Of a DNA stretch of 64,000 nt, positions 1-9,823 are shown one piece after another (the first letter of the stretch is position 1; each line of letters opens with the position of its first letter). The stretch covers positions 37,752,077-37,816,076 of the forward strand of contig NC_068973.1 in NCBI RefSeq assembly GCF_016808095.1, given 5' to 3'. Position numbers and translations under genes: made by a program. Under the pieces are notes generated by a model. That model worked only from the letters and a program-made list of their open reading frames with translations. It had not been told where the DNA came from and did no database searches. The stretch comes from Vigna angularis (taxonomy: Eukaryota; Streptophyta; Magnoliopsida; Fabales; Fabaceae).

Positions 1-2
1 AT

Positions 3-3000
3 CAGGTACCTCAAAATCATTCTAGCTTGAATGACTTCTTAAGGCATGATCCAACTAAATTTAATGGGGAGGCTACTCCGGATGAGGCTGACTCTTGGCT
101 AAGGCAGAACGAGAAGATTTTTCGGGTAATAACTTGCTCAGAAGAACAAAAATTAACTTATACATCATTTCTTTTGGTGGGGGAGGCTGAATATTGGTGG
201 GAAAGTATGCAACAGTTGATGACGGTTCGTGGTGAGGCTGTGAATTGGGAGAACTTTAAGATAAGGTTCTTGGAAAAATATTTTCCAAACAGTGCAAAAT
301 TTGCAAGGGAGGCGGAGTTCCTGACCTTACAACAAAGGAGGTTATCAGTACAAGAGTACGTAGTAAAATTTAATTATCTCTCGAGGTTTTATACTCAGAA
401 TATCACAGAAGAATGGAGATGTCGAAAATTCGAGGGAGGACTAAGGCATGAACTGAAGAAGGTACTTATGCCATTGGAAATACAAGAGTTTCCAGCATTG
501 GTAGAGAAAGCCAGAATGATAGAATTATTGGAGTTTGATCCAAGTAGAGTTTCCAGACTTGCCAAGGGAGAATCTTCAATGAAATTCAACAAAAAACCTT
601 ATGAAAAACCCCAATTATCATATCGAGGAACAGTGAAGTGTTTTGAGTGTGGAGGGGCACATTTCAGACGTGACTGCCCTAAACTTATTGGGGAAAAAGT
701 TGAAGGGAAGAGATGTTTCATCTGCAATGATCCGGGACACTTTGCTAATGTTTGTCCAAAGAAAAAGAAGGTGGGAGAACCACAACAACAAGATTCTGCT
801 GAAGTAAAGCCCCGGGCAACAGGGAGAGTATTCGCAATGTCTGCAGAAGAGGCTACTAAGCCAGGTACATTAATCTTACACACCTGTATGTTGTTAGGAG
901 AATGCGTATATGTTTTGTTTGACTCTGGAGCCACACACTCCTTTATATCCCTAGCATGTTTAGAAAGACTCGGATTACCGATGCTTGATCTAGGGTGTGA
1001 ATTAGTAGTTTCTACACCAGCATCGGGACCAGTTACGACCAGTTCAGTCTGTGTCGGATGCCCGATCCAAATTGCAGGACGCAAGTTCAAAGTGAACTTG
1101 ATCTGCTTACCCCTTCAAAATCTAGACATTATTTTGGGAATGGATTGGTTGACTGCCAATCACGTTCTTATTGACTGTGGGAAACAAAAGATAGAGTTTC
1201 TAAATTTGAACGATTTAGAACTAAGCTCCACTCGAGTCGTTGCGAAGGATATCAAAGATGGAGCTACCTGCTTTGTGGTGTTAGCTCAGGAGAAAAGAGA
1301 GAATACTGAAGAACAAATCATCGGAATACCTGTGGTAGAAGAATATGTTGATGTTTTTCCAGAAGAAGTACCAGGTTTACCACCTAGTCGAGAGATCGAT
1401 TTCACAATAGATCTAATGCCTGGAGCTGGCCCAGTTTCTATGGCTCCATACAGAATGGCTCCTGCCGAACTAGTAGAGTTGAAAAAGCAAATCGAAGATC
1501 TGCTGGAGAAGAAGTTTATCCGTCCAAGTGTGTCTCCATGGGGAGCTCCTGTATTGCTGGTGAAGAAGAAGGATGGAAGTTCAAGGTTGTGCGTGGATTA
1601 TCGACAGCTGAACAAGGTTACAATAAAGAACAAATATCCTTTGCCAAGAATCGATGATCTATTAGATCAGTTGAGAGGAGCAGAGGTGTTTTCAAAAATT
1701 GATCTCAGATCTGGGTACCATCAGATTCTGGTCAAGACGGAAGATGTGCAAAAGACGGCTTTCAGATCTCGCTACGGACACTTTGAGTACGTGGTAATGC
1801 CGTTTGGCGTGACGAATGCTCCAGCGATTTTTATGGACTACATGAACAGAATATTTCGGTCATGTTTAGATAAGTTCGTGGTAGTATTTATAGACGATAT
1901 TCTTATCTATTCAGAGAATAAGGAAAAGCATGCAGAACACTTGAGGGTGGCGTTGGAAATTTTAAGAAAACATCAACTGTATGGGAAACTGTCAAAGTGT
2001 GAGTTCTGGATAGAGAAAGTACAATTTTTGGGTCATGTGATTTCTGCTCAAGGAATCTCAGTGGATCCAGCAAAGGTGGAAGCTGTGCTAAAGTGGGAGC
2101 GGCCGAAAACTGTAACTGAAGTACGAAGTTTTGTAGGATTAGCCGGTTATTACCGACGTTTTGTTGAAGGGTTTTCCAAGATTGTAGGTCCTCTAACTCA
2201 GTTAACTCGTAAGGATCAACCATTTCTGTGGACTGACAAGTGCGAAGCCAGTTTTGAGGATATGAAGCAACGACTAACGTCAGCACCAGTATTAATCATT
2301 CCAGACTCTAGCAAATCTTTTGAGGTGTACTGCGATGCGTCGTATCAAGGATTGGGGTGCGTCCTAATGCAAGGAAGGAGACCTGTAGCTTATGCATCTA
2401 GGCAGCTAAAGGCGCATGAGAAGAACTACCCAACGCATGACATAGAACTTGCAGCAGTAGTATTTGCATTAAAGACATGGAGACATTACCTCTATGGGGC
2501 AAGTTTCCAAGTTTTTAGTGACCATAAGAGTCTAAAGTATTTGTTCGATCAAAAGGAGCTGAACATGCGACAAAGAAGATGGATGGAATATATGAAGGAC
2601 TATGATTTCGAGCTTTTATATCACCCAGGAAAAGCCAATGTGGTGGCAGATGCATTGAGTAGGAGACAAGCTCAGATAACAACAATGATGGTGAAGGAAT
2701 TAGAACTGTTAGAAAAGTTACGTGATATGAACTTGGGGTTGCAGTTAACCCCAGATCATATATGGTGTGGTCATTTAGTAATCACTAGTGACTTCTTAGA
2801 ACAAGTGAAGGTTGAGCAGTCGATGGATCAAGAGTTGCAGCAAAAGATCAGGTTGTTGGACACCGATCAGGTTAAGGACTTCGTTCTAAGTAAAGATGGC
2901 ATCCTTCGATTTAAGAACAGAGTGTGTATACCTGCAAAGAGTGAATTAAAACATTTAATTTTAGACGAAGGCCATAAAAGTCGTCTTAGCATACATCCAG

Positions 3001-4220
3001 GTATGACTAAGATGTATAAAGACCTGAAAGAGTCATTTTGGTGGAATGGAATGAAGAGGGATGTGGCCGAGTTTGTAGCAGCCTGCTTGGTGTGTCAGAA
3101 GGCAAAAGTGGAGCATCAAAAACCGGGAGGGATGTTACGACAGTTAGACATTCCTCAATGGAAGTGGGACAGTATCTCGATGGACTTTGTAACACATTTA
3201 CCAAAATCATCAAAAGGTCACGATTCTATCTGGGTTATCGTTGATAGACTAACCAAGAGCGCTCACTTTTTGCCCATTAATCAACGTATGTCTCTAGAAA
3301 AGCTGACGGAGTTATACATCAGGGAAGTAGTGAGGTTGCATGGAATACCTACAAGCATTGTGTCAGACAGAGATCCAAGGTTTACTTCAAGGTTTTGGCA
3401 GACGCTACAGAAGGCTCTGGGAACGCAGTTGAGGATGAGTTCGGCTTATCACCCTCAGACTGATGGTCAAACAGAAAGGACTATTCAGTCTTTGGAGGAT
3501 TTGCTAAGAACTTGTGTATTAGATCATCTTGGAAGTTGGAATGAGATACTACCATTAGTAGAATTTACTTACAACAACAGTTATCATTCCAGTATTGGTA
3601 TGCCACCATATGAAGCTTTATATGGAAGAAGATGTAGAACCCCGTTGTGTTGGTTTCAAGATGGGGAAGCACTAACAGTGGGACCCGAGCTATTACAGCG
3701 AACCACAGAAAAAATAAAATTAATCCAAGATCGGATGAAAGCAACTCAAAGTAGACAAAAGTCATATGCCGACAAAAGAAGAAGACCGTTAGAATTTGAA
3801 GAAGGAGATCATGTATTCTTACGAGTAACACCAACTACAGGAGTCGGGAGAGCTATCAAGATGAGGAAACTGACACCAAAATTTCTCGGACCGTATCAGA
3901 TTCTCAAAAAGATTGGGCCAGTGGCTTATGAGGTAGCATTACCACCTGAATTGGCAAATTTGCATAACGTTTTTCATGTATCCCAACTGAGGAAGTATAT
4001 TCCAGATCCAAAGCATGTGTTAGAAGTTGATGAAATTCAGGTCAAGGAAAATTTAACAATGGAAGTTGGACCAGTGCGTATACTAGATGTTCAAATGAAA
4101 AAGCTAAGAGAGAAAGATATTCGCACAGTAAAAGTACTTTGGAATGAAGACACACAAGAAATGACTTGGGAATTGGAAGAATTTATGATAAAGGAATATC
4201 CATATCTCTTTTGTAAGTAA
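3..4220 (+). CDS. Ty3/gypsy Gag-Pol polyprotein (5' end outside window)
   Basis: This is one open frame, already open at base 3; the TTG at 27 is not a real start. Domains in order, by residue counted from base 27: retrotransposon Gag (about 1-180); two zinc knuckles (about 205-250), the first spaced CX2CX3HX4C, one residue short, and the second standard CX2CX4HX4C; aspartic protease with DSGATHSF (about 300); reverse transcriptase with FIDDILIYS (about 620); RNase H with DASYQGLG (about 768); integrase with an HHCC zinc finger (about 980-1025) and the D, D, E residues of the core; and a chromodomain-like end (about 1345-1395) finishing in EYPYLF. It makes the particle and the enzymes that copy and insert the element. 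No frameshift or stop is visible, so the frame may still be functional. The family call is very secure. Confidence 0.95.
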   Translation, partial: QVPQNHSSLNDFLRHDPTKFNGEATPDEADSWLRQNEKIFRVITCSEEQKLTYTSFLLVGEAEYWWESMQQLMTVRGEAVNWENFKIRFLEKYFPNSAKFAREAEFLTLQQRRLSVQEYVVKFNYLSRFYTQNITEEWRCRKFEGGLRHELKKVLMPLEIQEFPALVEKARMIELLEFDPSRVSRLAKGESSMKFNKKPYEKPQLSYRGTVKCFECGGAHFRRDCPKLIGEKVEGKRCFICNDPGHFANVCPKKKKVGEPQQQDSAEVKPRATGRVFAMSAEEATKPGTLILHTCMLLGECVYVLFDSGATHSFISLACLERLGLPMLDLGCELVVSTPASGPVTTSSVCVGCPIQIAGRKFKVNLICLPLQNLDIILGMDWLTANHVLIDCGKQKIEFLNLNDLELSSTRVVAKDIKDGATCFVVLAQEKRENTEEQIIGIPVVEEYVDVFPEEVPGLPPSREIDFTIDLMPGAGPVSMAPYRMAPAELVELKKQIEDLLEKKFIRPSVSPWGAPVLLVKKKDGSSRLCVDYRQLNKVTIKNKYPLPRIDDLLDQLRGAEVFSKIDLRSGYHQILVKTEDVQKTAFRSRYGHFEYVVMPFGVTNAPAIFMDYMNRIFRSCLDKFVVVFIDDILIYSENKEKHAEHLRVALEILRKHQLYGKLSKCEFWIEKVQFLGHVISAQGISVDPAKVEAVLKWERPKTVTEVRSFVGLAGYYRRFVEGFSKIVGPLTQLTRKDQPFLWTDKCEASFEDMKQRLTSAPVLIIPDSSKSFEVYCDASYQGLGCVLMQGRRPVAYASRQLKAHEKNYPTHDIELAAVVFALKTWRHYLYGASFQVFSDHKSLKYLFDQKELNMRQRRWMEYMKDYDFELLYHPGKANVVADALSRRQAQITTMMVKELELLEKLRDMNLGLQLTPDHIWCGHLVITSDFLEQVKVEQSMDQELQQKIRLLDTDQVKDFVLSKDGILRFKNRVCIPAKSELKHLILDEGHKSRLSIHPGMTKMYKDLKESFWWNGMKRDVAEFVAACLVCQKAKVEHQKPGGMLRQLDIPQWKWDSISMDFVTHLPKSSKGHDSIWVIVDRLTKSAHFLPINQRMSLEKLTELYIREVVRLHGIPTSIVSDRDPRFTSRFWQTLQKALGTQLRMSSAYHPQTDGQTERTIQSLEDLLRTCVLDHLGSWNEILPLVEFTYNNSYHSSIGMPPYEALYGRRCRTPLCWFQDGEALTVGPELLQRTTEKIKLIQDRMKATQSRQKSYADKRRRPLEFEEGDHVFLRVTPTTGVGRAIKMRKLTPKFLGPYQILKKIGPVAYEVALPPELANLHNVFHVSQLRKYIPDPKHVLEVDEIQVKENLTMEVGPVRILDVQMKKLREKDIRTVKVLWNEDTQEMTWELEEFMIKEYPYLFCK

Positions 4221-4280
4221 TCTTTTGTTAGATAGTCTTTGTTTAAATAAATAAATTTTCGAGGACGAAAATAATTGTTG

Positions 4281-4290
4281 TTGGGGAGAT
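4281..4290 (+). other. Polypurine tract (plus-strand primer site)
   Basis: The ten bases TTGGGGAGAT sit immediately before the TG that opens the 3' LTR. This is the position and composition of the plus-strand priming site of LTR retrotransposons. Confidence 0.8.
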
Positions 4291-4342
4291 TGTAAGATCC
4301 TTGAAAAATATTTGTAAGTTAAATACTAGATAAAAAAAAAAA

Positions 4343-4396
4343 GTGAATAGTAAATTGTGAATAGTAAAAGGTGAATAGTAAAAAGTGAATAGTAAA
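4343..4396 (+). repeat. U3 short tandem repeats (14-bp period)
   Basis: GTGAATAGTAAA recurs at 4343, 4357, 4371 and 4385, spaced 14 bp. Related GAATAGT copies follow at about 4530-4565. They lie upstream of the LTR TATA box, where enhancer repeats of LTR promoters usually sit; an enhancer role is inferred. Confidence 0.7.
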
Positions 4397-4398
4397 AA

Positions 4399-4430
<32 letters not shown>

Positions 4431-4576
4431 TATTTTTGGAAAGGATAAGTGTTCCACGTAGCTTTGAGATCAGAATTTAGCCAATTGCAAATAAAAAATT
4501 ATTTTTGTAATAGTAAAATGAATAAAAAAATGAATAGTTAAAATGAATAGTAAAAATGAATAGTAAATTTTTTTGC

Positions 4577-4584
4577 TATAAATA
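4577..4584 (+). promoter_or_regulatory. LTR TATA box
   Basis: TATAAATA lies about 290 bp into the LTR, preceded by the U3 repeats and followed by a purine-rich leader. It is the best promoter candidate in the LTR. No start site can be measured from sequence. Confidence 0.65.
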
Positions 4585-4721
4585 GCCAAGGGGGGGAGGC
4601 TGAAAATTTACACCAAAGAACTTAGAAAATTTTTGAGAGAAGAGAGTTGGAAGAATTTCAAATTTTGCAAAGGGGATATTCTGGAAGTTTTCAGAGGACG
4701 AGGGGATTAAGTCTGTAATAG

Positions 4722-4730
4722 AGGTAAGGG
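4722..4730 (+). other. Possible leader splice donor in LTR
   Basis: The sequence AG|GTAAGGG, with GT at 4724, is a strong plant donor consensus about 140 bp after the TATA box. If used in the 5' LTR copy, the hairpin array would be intronic. The acceptor would lie before the window, so this cannot be confirmed here. Confidence 0.4.
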
Positions 4731-4936
4731 GAGTTAAATTTTGTTTGGTATTATTTTGAGTCTTGTATATGTTGCTTTTGTTGATTTTATATCTTGAATA
4801 TGGAGTATTTTGTTTCTGTATGATCTTAAATTTTAAATGAGAGTATGCTTTGTGTTGATATCCAAGTGTGATAGTTGTAAAATGTAATGTTGATTATGTT
4901 ATGCCACTTGTATGTTATTAGTTGTTTATTTTTTTG

Positions 4937-5380
4937 TATTTTGGAAGGATTAGAAATTGTCTAACCGGCTCTGCCAGATTCAATTTCTTGTTTCCCCAAA
5001 CATTCTATTGTTTTCCTTATTTAATTTTATTGTATTTTGGAAGGATTAGAAATTGTCTAACCGGCTCTGCCAGATTCAATTTCTTGTTTCCCCAAACTTT
5101 CTATTGCTTCAGTTATTTATTTTATTGCACTTTTGGAAGGATTAGAAGTTGTCTAACCGGCTCTGCCAGATTCAACTTCTTGTTTCCCCAAACTATTTAT
5201 TGCTTTACTTATTTATTTTATTGCATTTTTGGAAGGATTAGAAGTTGTCTAACCGGCTCTGCCAGATTCAACTTCTTATTTCCCCAGACATGTATTGTTC
5301 TTGTTATTTAATTATATTGTATTTTGGGATGGAGTAGAAGTTGTCTAACCGGCTCTGCCAGATTCAACTTCTTGTTTCCC
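4937..5380 (+). repeat. Five 96-bp tandem repeats, each with a covarying hairpin
   Basis: The TTGGAAGGAT-type unit starts at 4941, 5037, 5133, 5229 and 5323 (spacing 96, 96, 96, 94). Each unit folds: an 8-bp outer stem, an inner TCT/AGA and GGC/GCC stem, and a small loop. Copies 1 and 2 have outer arms AGAAATTG and CAATTTCT. Copies 3 to 5 have AGAAGTTG and CAACTTCT. Both arms change together, so pairing is preserved. See the findings. Confidence 0.88.
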
Positions 5381-6228
5381 ATGAATTTTTATATTAAGAT
5401 TATTCTTATGATTGTCAAATATTGTATTCTTCTATGACCATTTATAGTAATATCTTATTATGGGTAATTGTTTATAATTATCTTGTATGAATTCTATCAT
5501 GAATGAGTTTCTTGACTGAAATTGATCTTGTTGGAAGGTCTGGAGTAAGGATTCTGTAATAACTTGTATATGAGTATTAAATAGATGTAGTGATACTATT
5601 TGAGGTTGTTGTAAGAGGAAGTAAAAATATTAAAATTAGGCATTTTATATTTAGAGCATAAGCAAACAAGGTAGATAATTTAAATAAATAAATTGTTAAT
5701 TATTGAAAGCCTCCCTTTGTTGGTAGGATAGAGGAACCTTAAAAACCTGAGTTGGCACATCCCTGATCATAGAGCAGCTCTGGCCTGGTCCAGTCAGTTG
5801 TGACTAGTCATATGTGTTGGCGTCGAAGGTGAGTTTGATGCGTTCAGACATCTGGGTCCTCTCCGGTGACCAATTGGGGTAAAGAAAGATCTCTAATAGG
5901 ATGAAATTAAAATAAAATAAGTTAATTGGAGATGCACAAAGTTATCATGGTAAAAACACTTCATATATATTTTATTTATCGTTACATTGAGTTCAGACTT
6001 TAATACGTAGTGACTAAGATATGATGAAATGTTTTGGCTGATCTATGAATCTTTAATTGGTGAAAATATGTTGAGTTATACTCGTTATGGTCAAAAATGA
6101 GTTTATAATATGAAGTATGATAGCTGGCGATATGTTTAATTTATTGACACCAAAATAGGTTATTGTCAAATTATGATTAGAGAATGAACATGATTGAGTT
6201 ATGTGGAGAAGAGGTTATGAATTGTTGA

Positions 6229-6300
6229 TTTGATGAAATGTTGGAGTGGATAATAGAGTATGAAATGTTGATGTGATGAAATGTTGGAGTGGATATAAGA
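6229..6300 (+). repeat. Short tandem duplication in LTR
   Basis: The phrase GATGAAATGTTGGAGTGGAT occurs twice, about 42 bp apart. It is an internal duplication of the LTR with no coding content. Confidence 0.65.
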
Positions 6301-6395
6301 AATTATTGCTTATGAAATGATGTTTCCTACGGGAAGTAGTATGTTCGGTTATACCATGAGAGCTTGGTATGAACAAAGTAACACCTGAGATTAAT

Positions 6396-6567
6396 GAAAG
6401 CAGGCAGCAAGTGGTCTGACCATAAGGCTTTGACATAAATATGTGGTTCATAAGTTTTATAGAAGCAGGCAGAGAGCGGTCTGACCATAAGGCTTCAGAG
6501 AGTAAGACATAGTATACAGGTGAGGCTTAAGGAAGCAGGCAGAGAGCGGTCTGACCATAAGGCTTCG
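6396..6567 (+). repeat. Three-copy direct repeat in LTR (65-70 bp spacing)
   Basis: The core GAAGCAGGCAG...GGTCTGACCATAAGGCTT occurs at about 6398, 6463 and 6533. The first copy has AAGT where the others have GAGC. Each contains the small palindrome GGTCTGACC. Function unknown. Confidence 0.75.
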
Positions 6568-7108
6568 TGAGTAAGCATAGTATAAATTGTAAGGTTTATG
6601 AAATTGAGGAAGATGATTTTGATAATGATGAATTAATGACATCGGGGTAATAATATTTGAGTAATTGTAGAAATAAATGATTAAACTATGCTTATTACAA
6701 GTTTAATGATTGATTTGATATGGTTGGCTTACCCTTATTTGTTTATGCTATGATCATATAACTCATGTTATATGTGATTAGATAATGTTGCAGATGTGGT
6801 TGAAAAAGCTTAGAGATGAGAGAGATGCGGGGAAAACCTTTCATGGATTTTTGTAAAAAGAATAAATTTGTATTGGGAAGATTATGTTGTGTAAAATTTA
6901 AAAGTTGAAATGTCAACGGTGAATACTATATTGTTTAAAGTTTGTAAGTTTGGTATTGTACTTTGGAGTAATTGAAATAAAGTTTGATTGTTTCTATGAG
7001 ATATCGAATTAATTTAGTCTCAACTATCAGTAATACCCTTTAAAATATTTGGGTGTTACAATATACGTACAAGACACCTTAACCAAAAATTAAATTTTAA
7101 GTTATTTC

Positions 7109-7210
7109 TAATCGATTATCACACTTGATAATCGATTATCGCCGAAAGGATTTATGCTAAAATGATTTTCAGACGACAATAATCGATTATCATATGTGAT
7201 AATCGATTAT
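7109..7210. repeat. Repeated AATCGATTATC palindromic cluster
   Basis: Four copies of AATCGATTAT occur as two pairs (7109-7140 and 7180-7210). Members of a pair are separated by about 10 bp, and the two pairs by about 40 bp. Each copy contains the palindrome ATCGAT. This style of repeat is familiar from legume retrotransposon-derived DNA; function unknown. Confidence 0.6.
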
Positions 7211-8060
7211 TCTTTTCAGTTTTTTTATAGTAACCTGATTTTTATAGTTTTGGTGCATCTTAGACATTATAATATGTAATACAAATATTGATACGAAAAC
7301 ATATTTATAAATGAAAATAAAGTACTACATTGCTCATTTGGATAGGAATTAGATGTACCAAACCAATTCAACAACTCAAAAGTGCCAAATCAATTCTATC
7401 ACTTGCAACACTAAATAACAACAATCTAGCAACATGGACAAGTCTTAATACACTATATAACCTACCCAAATACCTCAGTTTACTCATAACCTTTTTGTTT
7501 CAAGATTTCACTAGTCAAACCTCAAAGTTGAACTAAAATGTGCCCAAGAACTTACCCTATTATGAATCTAACATTCCACACCAGGTTTTACTCCTTTAAA
7601 TGCCTCTTAGTTTGATATCAGTCTCCCAACTTCCCAAAACAGCTCACAACCCTTACCTCAAAATCTCACTACCAAAAATCCTAATTTTTCACTAAAAACA
7701 CCCCAAAACTTCAACAATGAACCACCTCTATGTTCCATATCAGATTTCAAGCAAATAATACCTCTAGCAAGTCCCAAATGACCACACAATAGTCATAAAC
7801 CAATAATTTTTTCATTTCAACACCTATATCTCAAACTCACGTATCCAAAAAACCCCTTTTTATGCTTAGAACTCATGATTTAAATAACTACTCATTCCAA
7901 ACACTTTGAATTCAATTTCACACAACAATACAACTTCAACCCACTCAATCATGACAATATCAAACATCAAAATCACAAAATTCCAAGTATACAAACATCA
8001 TTCTACCAAGTATCATTATCTCAACATCAAGAATAATATCACCATTTCAGTTAATTCATC

Positions 8061-8062
<2 letters not shown>

Positions 8063-8115
<53 letters not shown>
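8063..8115. repeat. (TA)n microsatellite
   Basis: An uninterrupted TA run of about 50 bp. The flanking frame over 7906-8127 owes its tyrosine-isoleucine tail to this run and is not a gene. Confidence 0.95.
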
Positions 8116-8119
<4 letters not shown>

Positions 8120-8159
8120 TAATTTAACACCACAAACATAATCTAAAACAAAGTCTAGC

Positions 8160-8605
8160 CTCTTTTATCTCGCATCGAAACTAAAGAACTCTAAAAACGC
8201 CAAATCCTTGGTTAGAGTATAAGGAACTCTAGAAACACGTACACAATACCAAATTGGAAGCGAAAAGAGTCCTTAGGACCTTTGATTGATCAAGAATTAG
8301 GAAAAGAGATCATGAATCGCATGCGACAAAGGATTACAATGCATGATCTCAATTTAAGAACGAGAGAGAAAAAAGAATTGAAACTTACTTGCTCTAGACT
8401 AGAAAGAATGGATAGGTAGAACTTGTCGTTATGATCGTTTAGACACCTCTTGGTCGTCAAACAGATAATCGAGGAGTTAAAACTCTTAGAAAGATCGTAG
8501 AGAATTCAAGAAAATAATGTTTTAGAGATAAGGTGAGTGTTTAAGATGATGAGAAGTTTAAGAAATTCTATTTATTTAATCAATTTATTTTAAAATTTTA
8601 TAATA
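8160..8605 (-). repeat. LTR promoter/leader remnant, minus strand
   Basis: Read on the minus strand from 8605, it shows AAATAAATAGAATTTCTTAA (TATA-like), then CTTATCTCTAAAACATTATT, then a leader with GAGCAA|GTAAGTTTC, a good splice donor. The same order and words occur on the plus strand at about 53080-53480, which supports one dispersed LTR family. No coding region of that family is visible beside it. Confidence 0.5.
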
Positions 8606-9823
8606 TTTAGTTTCATTATTTTAACACACCTACCAACTCTAATATTCTATTTTCTAATGTAAAACATAGAACAAACTGTATCTCAGCGATAGAAATTTTA
8701 CTTTTGAAATCATTTACAATATATCTATTATGAGATTTTAATGTTTTAATAAAATCCACTATTAACTTATTTACATGCATGTAAACAAGTTTAAATAATT
8801 TCTTTTAAAACATTTATAACTAACTTCCTGATTTGCAACATTATTTTTTATATACCAAATATAACCATAATACAAAATCACACAAGAAACACAAGAAAGG
8901 TACATTATCAAGAATAAAAATAATATACAAGTCAGTCATAAATCAGTTAGGTCACAACCCCAATAAATTCATATAATCCTAGACTTAATTAAATTCATAT
9001 ATTATTCAATTTCATTTATTGAGTTGTTAACCATATAATCACAGACTTAATTAAATAAGTCCTTTGCCTTTTTTAATGGCTAAATAGTCCCTTATTTAGC
9101 TGTTTAGATTATATTACGTCTTCAAAACATACACACAACTAACTCAATATAAACAACTATGAATAGTTTTATGTCAAATATTATTCTATTGACGAATACG
9201 ACACGTGGATTAAAAGACTGATATATACCTACCTCTTAATACACATTTGCTACTTATTTTCTAAAGAACAAGTTTAAATGTTAATAACTACAATTTAATC
9301 ATTGCAAATGCAGCAACTTTTCTTTATTTTTATAGGCCCATATTTAACAACTTCCCATCTATCCACAAAAACTCTTTGCACACACAATAAAGGATCAAAC
9401 TGAAACTAAAAAATAAAAAATAAAATCAAAGTATAATTATGTCTAAATCATATTAATTGATTAAAATGTTACTTATTCAACTATAAATAACATTCTTTAT
9501 ATATAATTATTATCTAAACTATTTAACTCTATCGGTATATTCATAGTTGTAAAATTTAAATTAATAATATTTTTAATTGAAACTGTCCATTTTTATCGAA
9601 TTAAAATATTAACATTAGAACGAGGAGGAATTTTAAAAACGAGTGGATAGAATAATTATGGAAGCCGGAAAGGATATATCTGCAAATTACAAAAATGTGG
9701 AAGGGGGCGCGGAGGAGTGGTTAGTGAAAGAGAAGTGACAACTAAGAAGATAAGAGTGGGACCCACCGAATCGGTTACGATATCGCCAACCATCAAGCCA
9801 GCCACACTATTATGTTGTGTGGC

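Larger units (their letters stand above)
1..7060 (+). mobile_element. Ty3/gypsy LTR retrotransposon, Tekay (Del) chromovirus type, 3' part
   Basis: The internal region codes Gag, protease, reverse transcriptase, RNase H, integrase and a C-terminal chromodomain-like segment in one frame, which is Ty3/gypsy order. A purine-rich tract (4281-4290) is followed by a long terminal repeat that opens with TG and closes with CA (4291-7060). The 5' LTR, primer-binding site and start of gag lie before the window. No stop interrupts about 1,400 codons, so the copy looks young. The five bases after the LTR (7061-7065, ATATA) would be one half of a target duplication, but the other half is outside. The Tekay assignment rests on the C-terminal chromodomain-like motif and the very long LTR and is an inference. 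Confidence 0.93.
4291..7060 (+). repeat. 3' LTR, 2,770 bp
   Basis: It starts TGTAAGATCC and ends GGGTGTTACA, so the termini hold the short inverted repeat TGTAA/TTACA. A TATA box at 4577 implies a short U3 of about 300 bp. A splice-donor-like AG|GTAAGG at 4724 and an array of five hairpin repeats (4937-5380) would then lie in transcribed R/U5 sequence. The LTR carries no protein gene; the 129-codon frame over 4922-5311 exists only because the 96-bp repeat is divisible by three. Confidence 0.88.
7061..9660. other. Repeat-derived AT-rich intergenic DNA
   Basis: No gene is supported. It contains paired AATCGATTATC palindromes (7109-7210), a TA microsatellite and, on the minus strand, an LTR-leader-like remnant (8160-8605). 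The short frames here are low-complexity artefacts. Confidence 0.6.

Noticed and set aside
4922..5311. 129-codon frame encoding a four-fold repeat peptide
   Set aside because: It is a by-product of a 96-bp tandem repeat in the LTR, and the units vary in a way that preserves RNA pairing rather than a protein.
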